Assembly: GCA_025403435.1 (NCBI GenBank)
Contig: CM046331.1
Location: forward strand, 28,066,459 to 28,130,458
Source of the DNA: Artocarpus heterophyllus
Lineage: Eukaryota > Streptophyta > Magnoliopsida > Rosales > Moraceae
DNA length: 64,000 nt
Direction of reading: 5' to 3'
This document shows, piece after piece, positions 11,830 through 21,898 of this stretch. The notes beneath the pieces are model-generated. The model saw only the letters and a list, made by a program, of their open reading frames with translations. It was not told the DNA's origin and made no database searches. Within the stretch, counting starts at the first letter, position 1, and the number at the start of each line of letters is the position of its first letter. Both the position numbers and the translations under genes were made by a program.

Positions 11830-12978
11830 TTAAAGAAAGAGTTCAAAATGAAGGATCTTGGTAAAACATAATTTTGTCTTGGCCTACAAATTGAGCATTT
11901 GCCAAATAGAATACTCGTCCATTAGGCAACCTATGCATAAAAGGTCCTCGAGCGTTTTTATAGCTAATCTATTAAGTATACAAATGGTGGTGCGATCACT
12001 TAATTTGAAAAGGATCTTTTTCGTCTTAAAGAGGATAACAAACAAATACTTGGTCATGAAGTATCATCTTTGAATGCAATGGGTGCTCTCATGTATCTTG
12101 CTAATTGTACACAATCTAATATTGCTTTTTTTGTTAATTTTCTAGCTAGATATAATGCCACGTCAACTCGAAGACATTGAAAAGGAGTCAAACATATATT
12201 CTGTTATCTTCGTGAAACAACTAACACGAGTTTATTTTTTCTAAATATTCAAAATCAAAGTTAGTTGGTTTTGTAGATACAGGATATTTACCTGATCCGT
12301 ACAAAGCTCGATCACAAACAGGTTATGTATATGGTGATATTGAAATATCATGGCGCTCTAAAAAAAAAGCATCGTTGCTGCTTCATCAAACCATGCTGAA
12401 ATACTTGCATTGCATTACATGAAGCAAGCCGAGAATGTGTCTGGTTGATTTCTATGAATCATCACATCCAACAAACATGTAAATTATCCTCAAATCAAGA
12501 AAGCCCAACAGTACTCTATGAAGACAATACAACATGCATTGCTCAAATCAAAAGGCGACAGAACCAAGCATATTTCTCTAAAATTCTTCTTCACACATGA
12601 ACTACAAAAAGAAGGGTAAACATTCAACAAATTCAATCACGTGACAACCTAGAAGATCTGTTCACTAAAGCTCCTCCTAGTTCAACTTTTGATAAGCTGG
12701 TGCACACTATAGGAATGCGTCGACTCAAAGACTTTTGATGGATATCCAAGCACCATCAATCATGTTTGCATGAGGAGGAGTTAATTATATACTGTACTCT
12801 TTTTCCTTTAGCCAAAGCTTTTGTCCCACTAGGTTTTACCTGGCAAAGTTTTTAATGAAGCAATCTATCAAGCGTAATATAAACAAAAATATTGTACTCT
12901 TTTTCCTTTATTTAAATTTTTTCTCCTAGTAAGACTTTAATAAGGCATATTCTTTTCGGGTGGATATCTAAGAGGGAG
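11830..12978 (+). pseudogene. Decayed Ty1-copia reverse transcriptase/RNase H 3' region
   Basis: Conceptual translation gives fragments typical of copia pol in several frames: MKDLGKT and CLGLQIEHLPN at the end of the RT, NAMGALMYLAN, then TGYVYG and ISWRSKKK of RNase H, and CT.AQIKR plus DLFTKA near the C-terminus. Several stops and frameshifts separate them. The element is truncated at its 5' side at about 11830. A polypurine tract, AAGAGGGAG, at about 12970 precedes the LTR start. Confidence 0.8.
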
Positions 12979-13250
12979 TGTTATGAAAACTATATTATGG
13001 ATGCCACCCTAAACTTGAGTAGTGCTTGGGTCCATCCGGATGGACAAACCATCCAAGCAATTCAAGCCGTTGAGATTATATCTGGCGGTCATCATTTACC
13101 CAAGGGCATAAAAAATTGCTAGTTGCTTTTGACTGCCTATATCCGGTTAATCTCCAACAGCCTTTCTGAACTTCCCTATTCGTCTCCAATTTTTAATATC
13201 TCTGCAAGAACTCAGCATGAATAGGACACACACTCTTGCCACTTCATCAT
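12979..13250 (+). mobile_element. Partial copia 3' LTR
   Basis: Starts TGTTATGAAAACTATA immediately after a polypurine tract, as expected for a 3' LTR. It contains a perfect 14-bp palindrome, TCCATCCGGATGGA, near 13032. The right end is not defined; the sequence fades into a CT-rich stretch at 13250-13470. No partner LTR exists in the window. Confidence 0.5.
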
Positions 13251-13499
13251 TTTTTTTTATCCTGCATCATTTTTTTTTTTGTTTTTGATCACAAAGCTCA
13301 CTCCTTTTGTACTTAATTTTATCTTCGAAGTCTGGTCATCTTTATCATCTCTCTGCCCCCAGAAGTCCACCATAACCAATAATACTTCTTCTTCTTCTTC
13401 TCCACTCTCCTTCTCGTCCTTTTCTTCTTCTTCCCTTTACGCTTTGTCGGAGGCACGCATTTATGCTCTCTTGATGTAAAAGAGGAGGAACGGAAAAAA

Positions 13500-13600
13500 G
13501 TTGTTACGGTGTAAAGCTTTCATATGCTATAATGTTTTGAATTAACAAGTTGATTCTAACCAATATTGTTAAACACTATACTTTTCCAAGTCATATCCTT
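13500..13600. mobile_element. MITE relic
   Basis: Contains GGTGTAAAGCTTTCATATGCTATA followed by a GATTCTAACC stretch, matching part of the recurrent MITE family, but the termini are missing. Confidence 0.35.
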
Positions 13601-13684
13601 ATGTTTACAGGGAATACTAGGTTGCACAACAATTGCAATTAAATATAGGAAAAAGTAAATTTCTTAAGTAGGACACCTTTTGCG

Positions 13685-13760
13685 ATTATAATGTCTAATT
13701 ACCTAATTAGTAGTGGAGGGAGACTATAATCTCTAATTATCCAATTAATAATGGAGGGAG
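13685..13760. repeat. 38-bp direct repeat, two copies
   Basis: Units 13685-13722 and 13723-13760 share TCTAATTA.C.AATTA and end in .TGGAGGGAG. They lie just upstream of the gene 1 promoter. Confidence 0.7.
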
Positions 13761-13797
13761 CTTCTGGATAGATGCAAGCAAAATCCCCTGTACTCAG

Positions 13798-13985
13798 TGC
13801 ATACACAACTATCATTTTAACACATGATGGTAATGTTTAACGACTCATTACCAACTTAGAACGCTCACCCATTAATACATATTGGTGTAATGTTTAATGA
13901 CTCATTATCAACTTAGAATGCTCACCCCTTTGTGCCTATAAATAGGCTTCTTCTTTTTTGTAGCAAAACACACTGAAGAGAAGCT
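13798..13985 (+). promoter_or_regulatory. Gene 1 proximal promoter with duplicated module and TATA box
   Basis: A 57-bp module occurs twice. Its core, TAATGTTTAAYGACTCATTA followed by CTTAGAAYGCTCACCC, begins at 13831 and 13888. The TATA box CTATAAATA is at 13936-13944, so transcription should begin near 13970, about 85 bp before the ATG. TGACTCA-type cores are bind sites of bZIP factors in plants generally; assignment here is inference. A single copy of the module is preserved in the orphan upstream fragment at 3133-3245, but I do not find it upstream of gene 2. Confidence 0.7.
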
Positions 13986-14056
13986 CTTAATAAAAAAACG
14001 AGTCCAAAGTTAGTCGTTAAAAGTTTTAGAGAGAGAAACTGTTTCTTTCTCTAGCC

Positions 14057-17000
14057 ATGGCTTCGTCACCTTCAGCTTCTTTCCTCTCCTTCGCAGCCAC
14101 CATTATCGTCGCTCTCTGCTCCTTCTTATCGTCACCATCCTCGGCGAAGGTTCCGTTCCATCCTCGCGACGCGCTTCCTCTGCTGCCTCGGCAAGTCTCG
14201 TGGACGATCCTCAACTCCCTCCACAGCGCCGTCGACATCCTCCCCAGCTTCGTCGGCTCCGCCTCGTCCTCGCCCAATGGCACTATCCACTGGAAAGGGG
14301 CCTGCTTCGACGACAACACTGCCTGGCTCGAGTTCCACAACAACTCCGGCTCTGAATTCGGCGGCGGAACTCTTCATATCCAGGTCTGAATTCGAAAACT
14401 CCATGAACGAAGCTTTGTTGCTCAATCTGAGTTTGTTAATTCAACAGCAAATACTTAGTTTGATATACTTCTTTTAGCTTGAGTATACACTCTCTTTTGG
14501 TTTTGCATGTTCTGTGCCTTTCGTTGGACGTTAGTAGCTTTTTTGAAATCGGTCATGTGGCAAACTCTATTTGATGTTTTTTTTTTTAAAAAAAAACTTT
14601 ATATCTTTTTTCAGGGTGGATTAAACTTTTAGGATTATTTTCATATTTGTCTCCCCTCGATTTTTAAAATGTATTATTTAATCTCTTTAAATTTTGTTCC
14701 GTTAATAAGTACTCCTTACATCAAACTCTATTAGTTTTTAACGGTTTTTTGCAATATATTTTTATATTTCTCTCCCAAACTACATCTCTTTTTTTTTTTT
14801 TTAACAAATAACCTCTTTTTATCAAATTTTGTTCGACTAATAAGAGTAAATTATTCAATTGATCTCCAAACTATTTAAAAAATAACTCATTAGTCTTTTT
14901 TTTAGCTTAACTGACTATAAACTAAAAAAAAAAATACAAAAGACTAAAATAATTGACGTCTGTTAATTTTCTCTTTTCCAAATTACGTGATAGTCACATG
15001 CAGCACTTATCAATGGTATTTTAGTAAAATAATAATTTTTATTACATGTTTAATAATAAACAAATTAAATTAAAAATTGTAAAACATAAAAAAAAAAAAC
15101 AAAAAACAAAAAACAAAAACACAATCTCCTTTTTTTCTCAGACCCAACAATCCGGCAACCCCTCTCTCCGGCCGACGAACCTCTTCACCGTCTTTCTCTC
15201 TCCATTATCTCTTTCTTCTTCTTCTTCTTCTTCACAATTCATCTCTCTTGATCAAATCTGAAAAACACAAAAAAAAAAAAAAAAACCAAACAAGCAGCAC
15301 CACAGTTTGAAGTTCACAAAAAAAAAAAAGAAGAAAAATCCACCATTGATCAGAATCAAGAAGGAAACACGATCACCCATCCAAGATCAATTGAAGAAAA
15401 TCTCATCCAAACATGGTTAGAGAAGTCCAATGGAAACTCACCAACCAGGCATGCAAAGACAATGAAACTATGAAGCAGCCTATCTTCATGTTTGACCACA
15501 AACACACACAAGCTTCAATCAAATTTTCCTTTCCCTCTTAATTCTTCAAGCTTTAATACGTCAACAAAATAAAAATATTTCGTAAAAAACCGTTCAAAAA
15601 CTAACGGAGTTAGATGAAAGGGGAAACCTGTTGACAGAATAAAGTTTGAAAGGATTAAGTGATATTTTGCGAGCAAATGTGAAATTTAGATAGCTTGTTC
15701 TGAGTTCTGCTGAGTTTAATTTTAGATTGGTGGAACTGGAATTAATAGTGGGATAATAACGCGGTATTTCTACTGGGTTTGTTTAGGTCTTGTGGCCATA
15801 GTTTATAATTTCCGTTCAAGCTTTTGAGTTGACTGACATGAATTCAAAATTATTTTTTTTTTTGTCCTATAAAAGAAACAATGTTATATATGCTGTAACT
15901 TCTAATGCAGGTTGGTAAAGCTCATAGTTGGACATGTACGGATCTCTATGTCTTTGCAACTCCATACCGTGTAACATGGGACTACTACTTTCTATCTCGA
16001 GAACATACACTTGATTTTAAAGAATGGGAGGGGGAAGCAGAATACGAATACGTAAGTGATTTTGTATAGCTTGAAACTTATTATTAAATGCTCAGGTTTC
16101 TTTGAAGAGTTCACTTTTTGTGGTAACGTGATCTGTGCTTCTGTTATATCAGGTTAAACGCAATGGCGTTTCGATTTTTCTGATGCAAGCAGGGACACTG
16201 GGAACTCTTCAAGCATTGTTGGATGTCGTCCCATTATTCACAAATACTCAATTTGGTGAGCAGTCCAACCTTGAGTTCCTCAAAAAGCATATGGGGGCTA
16301 CCTTTGATGAACGCCCAAAGCCATGGGTAACAAATATTGTTGTTGATGACATCCACTCTGGAGATTTCTTAGCACTATCAAAGATCCGTGGGCGGTGGGG
16401 CGGTTTTGAGACTCTAGAGAAGTGGGTCACCGGAGCTTATGCTGGCCACACTGCTGTTTGCTTAAGAGATTCTGAAGGGAACCTGTGGGTGGGTGAATCA
16501 GGGCGTCCCAATGAGGAGGTAAAATTTTCTTTCCATCTAAAATAGCATATGCGAAAACGGTAGCTTCCAAATGACATCTTAAGTATCTTTGGATACTCAG
16601 CAAGAGAGAGTTAGTAATCTAGGTTGAATGTTGTATTGGTGTTCTCATTCATTTCAGTGACTTGTATTAACAGTTATTTGAGCCCTGGGGCTTTGGTTTG
16701 AGCGCGAAGGTGACACTTTAGCCTTTCCTTTTGTAGGGGGAAGACATTATTGCTGTGGTGCCGTGGGACGAGTGGTGGGAGTTTGAGCAAACTAAAGACG
16801 ATGCCAGTCCTCATATTGCATTGCTTCCATTGCATCCTGATATACGAGCAAAATTTAATGAGACTGCTGCTTGGGAGTATGTAAAGAGCATGGAAGGCAA
16901 ACCATATGGTTACCATAACCTGTTATTTTCCTGGATAGACACATTGAATGACAACTATCCACCTCCCTTGGATGCTCATGTGGTACTATATCTCATCTAC

Positions 17001-19141
17001 GTTTAAGTTTTGCTATCGGGATTTTGCTTTTATGTACGAGTGCTAATCTCGGATTCTAGTGTCGTACCCTTACTGGTCAATTTTTTTAGCCCTTAATGTG
17101 TTGCAATTATTTTGAGTCATTGTTATGGTCTTCTTTCTCTGAATTTTTGGTTCCCCTGCATTCGACCGGTAAATGCTTAGGAATTTGTCTGCAAGCTTTG
17201 TCCACCAATGTCTGCTCATATAGTACAGTTGATACACTACTTTTGGTCTTGTTATATCAAAATTTTGGTTCCTCCATTTGAGTACTGACGTTAGGGTCAT
17301 TCGTTACTTAAACAATAAAAATACCGTTACAACGAAAGCTTTTCTGCGGGTCTGTTTTGATAAGTTGGTCTTAATTGTTAGTTTTCTTGTACCGTAGGTT
17401 GCATCTGCTATGACAGTTTGGAACCAAATACAGCCTTCATATGCTACTAAATTGTGGAATGAAGCTTTGAACAAGCGACTTGGAACTGAGGTGTTGTAGT
17501 TTGGATCAATTGGATTCTTTTACATAAAGATGACTAACCATCCGCTTTTTTTATTATTGATGGAATTTTTTTGTTCAATCATGAATATGGAAAAGAAATC
17601 GTGGAAAAGGGAAAAAAAATAGAGCTCTATAGGGCTCTATTTGAAAGATACTAGGGGCGAAGTCCAAAGAGGATAAACATCCATATAGGATGAACAAAAC
17701 TGATCAAGAGGTCTTCCGAGAATATTAAGAGCCCGTTTGGAATGACTTATTTTAAACTGCTTATGGTTTATTTTATTCAAAAGCTACTTTTACGTCCGTT
17801 TGGATGATCTATGAAAAAAAAATGATAATGCTTTTATAAGCATTTATTACAAAAGTCAAGCTGGGGGCTTATGAAAAAGCAATTATGAAATTTTTTTTAT
17901 TTGTACTTTTGACTTTAAGAATATTAAATTAAAAATTCTATTTATATCATTAAATTACACTACTTTTATATTAATAAAGACTTTAAACTTATTTAACCAG
18001 ACAATCTTTTCTGAAATTAAAAACACTTTTTCATACACTATCTAAACACTTAATAAAAAGCTATACTTTATGCTTATCTTTTTCTGCTGCTTAAAAGTAA
18101 AAGTACAAATTATCCTAAATAGTCCTAAAATTAGAACGATTCTCTTCTTCTTCTCTCCCTTTCTTTCTTTTTTTCCTAGATCATGGGCAAAATTTTTTAC
18201 TTTCCCGAGAAATGATCCAATGTTCGATGCAGGGCCTTGATCTTCCTAGCATTCTAGTAGAAACTGAAAAGCGCGGGATATCTTTTGGTAAGCTGTTGAC
18301 GATTGCTGAGCAGGATGATTGGTCGTACAGCGATGGGAAGTCAAGATCTTGTATTGCTTTCCTTCTAGAAATGTACAAGGCAGCTGGACTCTTTGATCCA
18401 ATTGTTAGCTCTATCCAAGCCACTGAGTTCACAGTGAGTTTTTATAGGATTATCCAGTGTTTATACCATCACCATGATTTTAGATTCTGCGAACGTAAAA
18501 GATGGTATTAAAAAAATACCGTACAGATAGGGTTGTATTTTGAACTGTCTAGGTTATGTCAGTTTTGTATATTTTTTCATGTAATGTAATTTTGACCAAA
18601 CTAGCATTCAGAATCATGCACTGCACCGCTAAAAGTTTTTATGACATTCGTTGGAGATATGAAAAGTGTTTAGAAGAGTGGTGGGAACCGTTAGTTAGAA
18701 TCACTTTTATTGTAGCATGTGAGAGCTTTACACTGTAGCGATTTTTTTTTTATTGTTAATGTAGCATGTGAGAGCTTTACACTGTTTATAATTGAAAAAG
18801 TGGTAGGAACCTTCCAAACAACTGGATGTTGTTTTGAGTTACCTAGAAGCAGAGTTTCTTTTGAAAAAGCTTTTACAGGATGTGCAATTTTTTTTTTTAA
18901 CTAATGACATTGCTAAACAATGCAGATAAAAGACGCTTACACGCTCAAATTGTTCGAGGATGATCTGAGCCGCCTGCCAAAGTGGTGCAACGACTCAGAC
19001 GACATAAAACTTCCATATTGTCAGATTCTAGGGAGGTATCGAATGGAACTACCTGGATATAACACAATGGAACCATACACTAACATGATGGAAAAGTGTC
19101 CATCCTTGCCTCCGGAGTACACTAGACCAGCGAATTGCTAA
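14057..19141 (+). CDS. Gene 1: secreted permuted papain-like (NlpC/P60, YiiX-type) hydrolase candidate, 529 aa
   Basis: Seven exons: 14057-14383, 15911-16051, 16153-16518, 16737-16982, 17398-17490, 18233-18433 and 18926-19141. All introns are GT-AG and phase 0, giving 530 codons including the stop. Residues 1-30 look like a signal peptide (hydrophobic core FAATIIVALCSF, then SSA). Conserved motifs are SGDFLALSK (about 225-232), YAGHTAVCLRD with His255, NLWVGES with Glu271 and SRSCIAFLLEMYKAAG with Cys431. The order GD.., H, E, C is that of circularly permuted papain-fold hydrolases such as YiiX/YebB, so a secreted or endomembrane cysteine hydrolase is inferred; the substrate is unknown. I recall uncharacterised Arabidopsis relatives (At4g27020, At5g54870). 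The E4 donor at 16982 could alternatively lie three bases earlier. Introns carry a long-TIR element and two MITEs, and the 3' UTR is split by retroelements ten bases after the stop. Confidence 0.88.
14638..15700. mobile_element. Long-TIR (Mutator-like) element in intron 1 of gene 1
   Basis: The left arm (about 14638-14750) and right arm (about 15585-15700) are imperfect inverted repeats of over 100 bp. They share TTTCATATTTG/TTTCACATTTG ends and the block CTCYRTTAGTTTTTRAACGG. Intron 1 of gene 2 lacks the element at the matching place (about 38922), giving an empty site. Possible 9-bp duplication remnants are TTTAGGATT and TTTAGATAG. The interior (15120-15420) is unusually C-rich, with CCGGCAACCCC and CCGGCCGACG, and could be a captured gene leader as in Pack-MULEs. 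No transposase is present. Confidence 0.65.
17727..18130. mobile_element. hAT-like MITE in intron 5 of gene 1
   Basis: Starts AGAGCCCGTTTGGAATGAC and ends with a mutated complement (ATCCTAAATAGTCCT). The interior is AT-rich with AAAAGC/GCTT words typical of GGCCCGTTTGG MITEs. Gene 2 lacks it: there GAATATTAA runs straight into the following intron sequence (about 41780). Not coding. Confidence 0.6.
18672..18822. mobile_element. MITE of the GTGTTTGG family in intron 6 of gene 1
   Basis: Starts GTGTTTAGAAGAGTGGTGGGAA and ends GGAACCTTCCAAACAAC. It carries the doubled family hallmark GTAGCATGTGAGAGCTTTAC. The matching intron of gene 2 (about 42370) has no such block. Confidence 0.65.
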
Positions 19142-19166
19142 AGACGAAACTATTAGAATAGATGCC

Positions 19167-19429
19167 TATCAGAGAAGTTGGAAAAATGTATTTTCTGTAT
19201 TTCACTCACACTTTTACAAATACAAACTAGCCTGACTTTTATAGGCTAAATACAGTAACATAAAATCAGGAAATAAAAATGATCCTTAGCCTAAAAATAG
19301 AGATAACCTAAGTCAACTCTCTATAAATATAGCACCCTATAAATATAGCACCTAATCAGCCAAAAATACTGTACAGCTAATACTTCCCTAATATATTACA
19401 TCAACGTAATTTGGGCATAATCTCCAACA
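19167..19429 (-). repeat. Copia 3' LTR (263 bp)
   Basis: On the minus strand it begins TGTTGGAGATTATGCCC right after the polypurine tract and ends CTTCTCTGATA. It contains a tandem pair of TATAAATATAGCACC words on the plus strand (19322-19352). It lies 25 bp after the stop codon of gene 1 and reads antisense to it. Confidence 0.88.
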
Positions 19430-19436
19430 CTCCCCC

Positions 19437-21898
19437 TCAAGCTGGGGAATAAATATTTTCCATCCCCAGCTTGCAGACAATTCTTTCAAACGCAGGGTTA
19501 CATAACCCTTTAGTCAACACATCAGCCAATTGTTCCCCTGTTGAGACATATGGCGTACAAACAAGTCCACTGTCTAGTTTTTCTTTTATGAAGTGTCGAT
19601 CAACTTCCACATGTTTGGTGCGATCATGTTGTACCGGGTTATGTGCAATGTTGATGGCTGACTTGTTATCACAGTATAACTTCATTGGCTTCTCAACTGA
19701 AACTCCAAGATCCCTTAGGATTATTTCCAACCATAATAACTCACATATTCCCAGGGCCATGGCACGAAATTCAGCTTCTGCACTTGACCTTGCAACTACT
19801 GGTTGTTTTTTGCTCCTCCATGTAACAAGATTCCCTCCTAGAAAGGCACAATATCCTGAGGTTGATCTTCTATCTGAGACTGAACTGGCATAGTCCGAAT
19901 CTGTGTACACTTCTAAATTCATGACTGATCCCTTTTTAAACATCAAACCCCGGCCTGGACTATATTTCAGATATTGTAGAATCCTGTATACTGCTTGAAG
20001 ATGTACTTCCTTTGGATTGTGCATAAATTGGCTTACCACATTGACTGCATAGGCGATGTCAGGTCTTGTATGAGATAAATAGATGAGTCTTCCCACAAGT
20101 CTTTGATACATCCCTTTGTCAACTGGTTCACCGTCCATTGCTTCTCCTAGCTTTTGATTTGGCTCGATAGGGGTTACTGTAGGTTTGCATCCTGTCTTTC
20201 CCGTTTCCTTCAGTAGGTCAGTCACATATTTTTGTTGCGAAATGAAGATTCCTTCCTTAGAGTGAGCAACTTCAATTCCCAAAAAATACTTTAGTTTGCC
20301 CAAGTCCTTTATCTCAAATTCTTTGGCCAACTTATCTTTCAAGGTTCTCATTTCTATCTGATCATTACCAGTGACAATGATATCATCCACATACACAATT
20401 AGAGCTGTAACTCCCCCTGAAGAAGAGTGTTTAATGAACAGAGTATGATCTCCTTGGCTCTGTTTGTATCCCATTGTCAACATTGCTCTCGCAAATCTTC
20501 CAAACCAAGCTCTAGGAGACTGCTTTAACCCATACAATGCCTTTCGTAGTCTGCACACCATATTCTTCTTTGGAATTGCAAATCCAGGAGGAGGTTCCAT
20601 ATATATTTCTTCTTCAAGGTCTCCATGTAGAAATGCGTTCTTAACGTCAAACTGTTGTAAAGTCCAATTATTCATAGCAGCTAGGGATAATAGAACTCGC
20701 ACGGTGTTCATTTTTGCTACTGGAGCAAAAGTTTCTTGATAATCAACCCCAAAAGTTTGAGTATATCCCTTTGCAACCAGCCTTGCCTTATACCTCTCAA
20801 GCGACCCATCTGAATTGTACTTTACCGAAAAAACCCATTTGCAACCCACAAGTTTCTTTCCGTTTGGCAATTCCACCATTTCCCAAGTCCTGTTCTTCAT
20901 TAGTGCATCCATCTCAACTTTCATAGCTTGTTTCCACTCCCTGTTGTTTAGTGCCTCAGATAAAGTTTTAGGAATAGCTACTGAGTTTAGATGAGTAAGG
21001 AAGGCTTTATGTGAAGTAGAAAATTTTTCAAATGAAACAAAGTGAGAGAGAGGGTGTTGTGTACACTTCTGGATACCTTTTCGAATAGCAATAGGTAAAT
21101 TTAACTCATCTTGGCTAGGCATAGGAGTGGGAATTTTTACCTGGGAAGTGATTTCCTCTTGATTGGTTCCTTTCCCGACCACAGGATCAGATGTTTGGGC
21201 TTGCTTTGGATCAACTTTAGATTCCTTCCTTCTCGAATAGACTTGAAGTGGTTTAGTGAAAACTGGATTGATTGGTGAAGTTGAATTTTTAGGAGATGAC
21301 ACGACTGGATTTTCATGTGGAGAATCATCGGGTCCAGAATTGGACTTAAAATTGAGATCAGGATATGGAGAATTATCAGATGGTGGACCTGAAGGATTAG
21401 GTGGGTTTGAAGGTATAAGGACAGGAACCTGGCTTGCTGTAAGTGGAAGTGATAATTCAGGCATAAAGTCAAGAACATCAACACATCCATCATCCTTCTC
21501 ATCACATGTTGTCTCCCCCTGAGGAGATGGATGAAGGTAACTCTCATGCTCAACAAACGTGACATCAATGGAAACATAGGTTTTTCGAGTTGGTGGATGA
21601 TAACATTTGTATCCCTTTTGTGTGGAAGAATACCCTATAAACATACACTTAAGTGCACGGGGATCAAATTTGCTTCGGCTGTGTGCATGAATATGAGCAA
21701 AAACAACACACCCAAATACCCGAGGAGGCAATCTGTTTGGGGGAAGAAAATCTGGAAAATATTGTGACAGTGTTTCCCACGGATTTTTGAAGTTCAAGAC
21801 TTTGGTGGGTAATTGGTTAATAAGATGGGTGGCTGTGAGAACTGCTTCTCCCCAAAAGATTTTTGGCACTTGCCTCTGGAAGAGAAGAGCACGTGTGG
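19437..21898 (-). pseudogene. Copia polyprotein, C-terminal part (integrase end, RT, RNase H)
   Basis: An open frame with no internal stop from the gypsy target site to the stop codon at 19437. It holds the end of the integrase core, the RT with FAPVAKMNTVR and QFDVKNAFLHGDL, the catalytic YVDDIIVTGND, and RNase H with YTDSDYA, TSGYCAFLG and ARSSAEAEFRA. Removing the gypsy element plus one copy of the TGTGG duplication (10,525 bp) puts this part in the same frame as 32419-34482. The original ORF is then 1,507 codons including the stop. The protein cannot now be made in one piece. Confidence 0.9.
21894..21898. repeat. Gypsy target-site duplication, left
   Basis: TGTGG, identical to 32419-32423. 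Confidence 0.92.

Noticed and set aside
13279..13479. 66-codon ORF with a serine-rich stretch
   Set aside because: Derived from a CTT-rich tract next to the copia LTR relic; no start context and no domain.
20464..21767. Plus-strand ORFs of 70-91 codons opposite the copia pol
   Set aside because: Antisense shadows of the RT and integrase coding frame.
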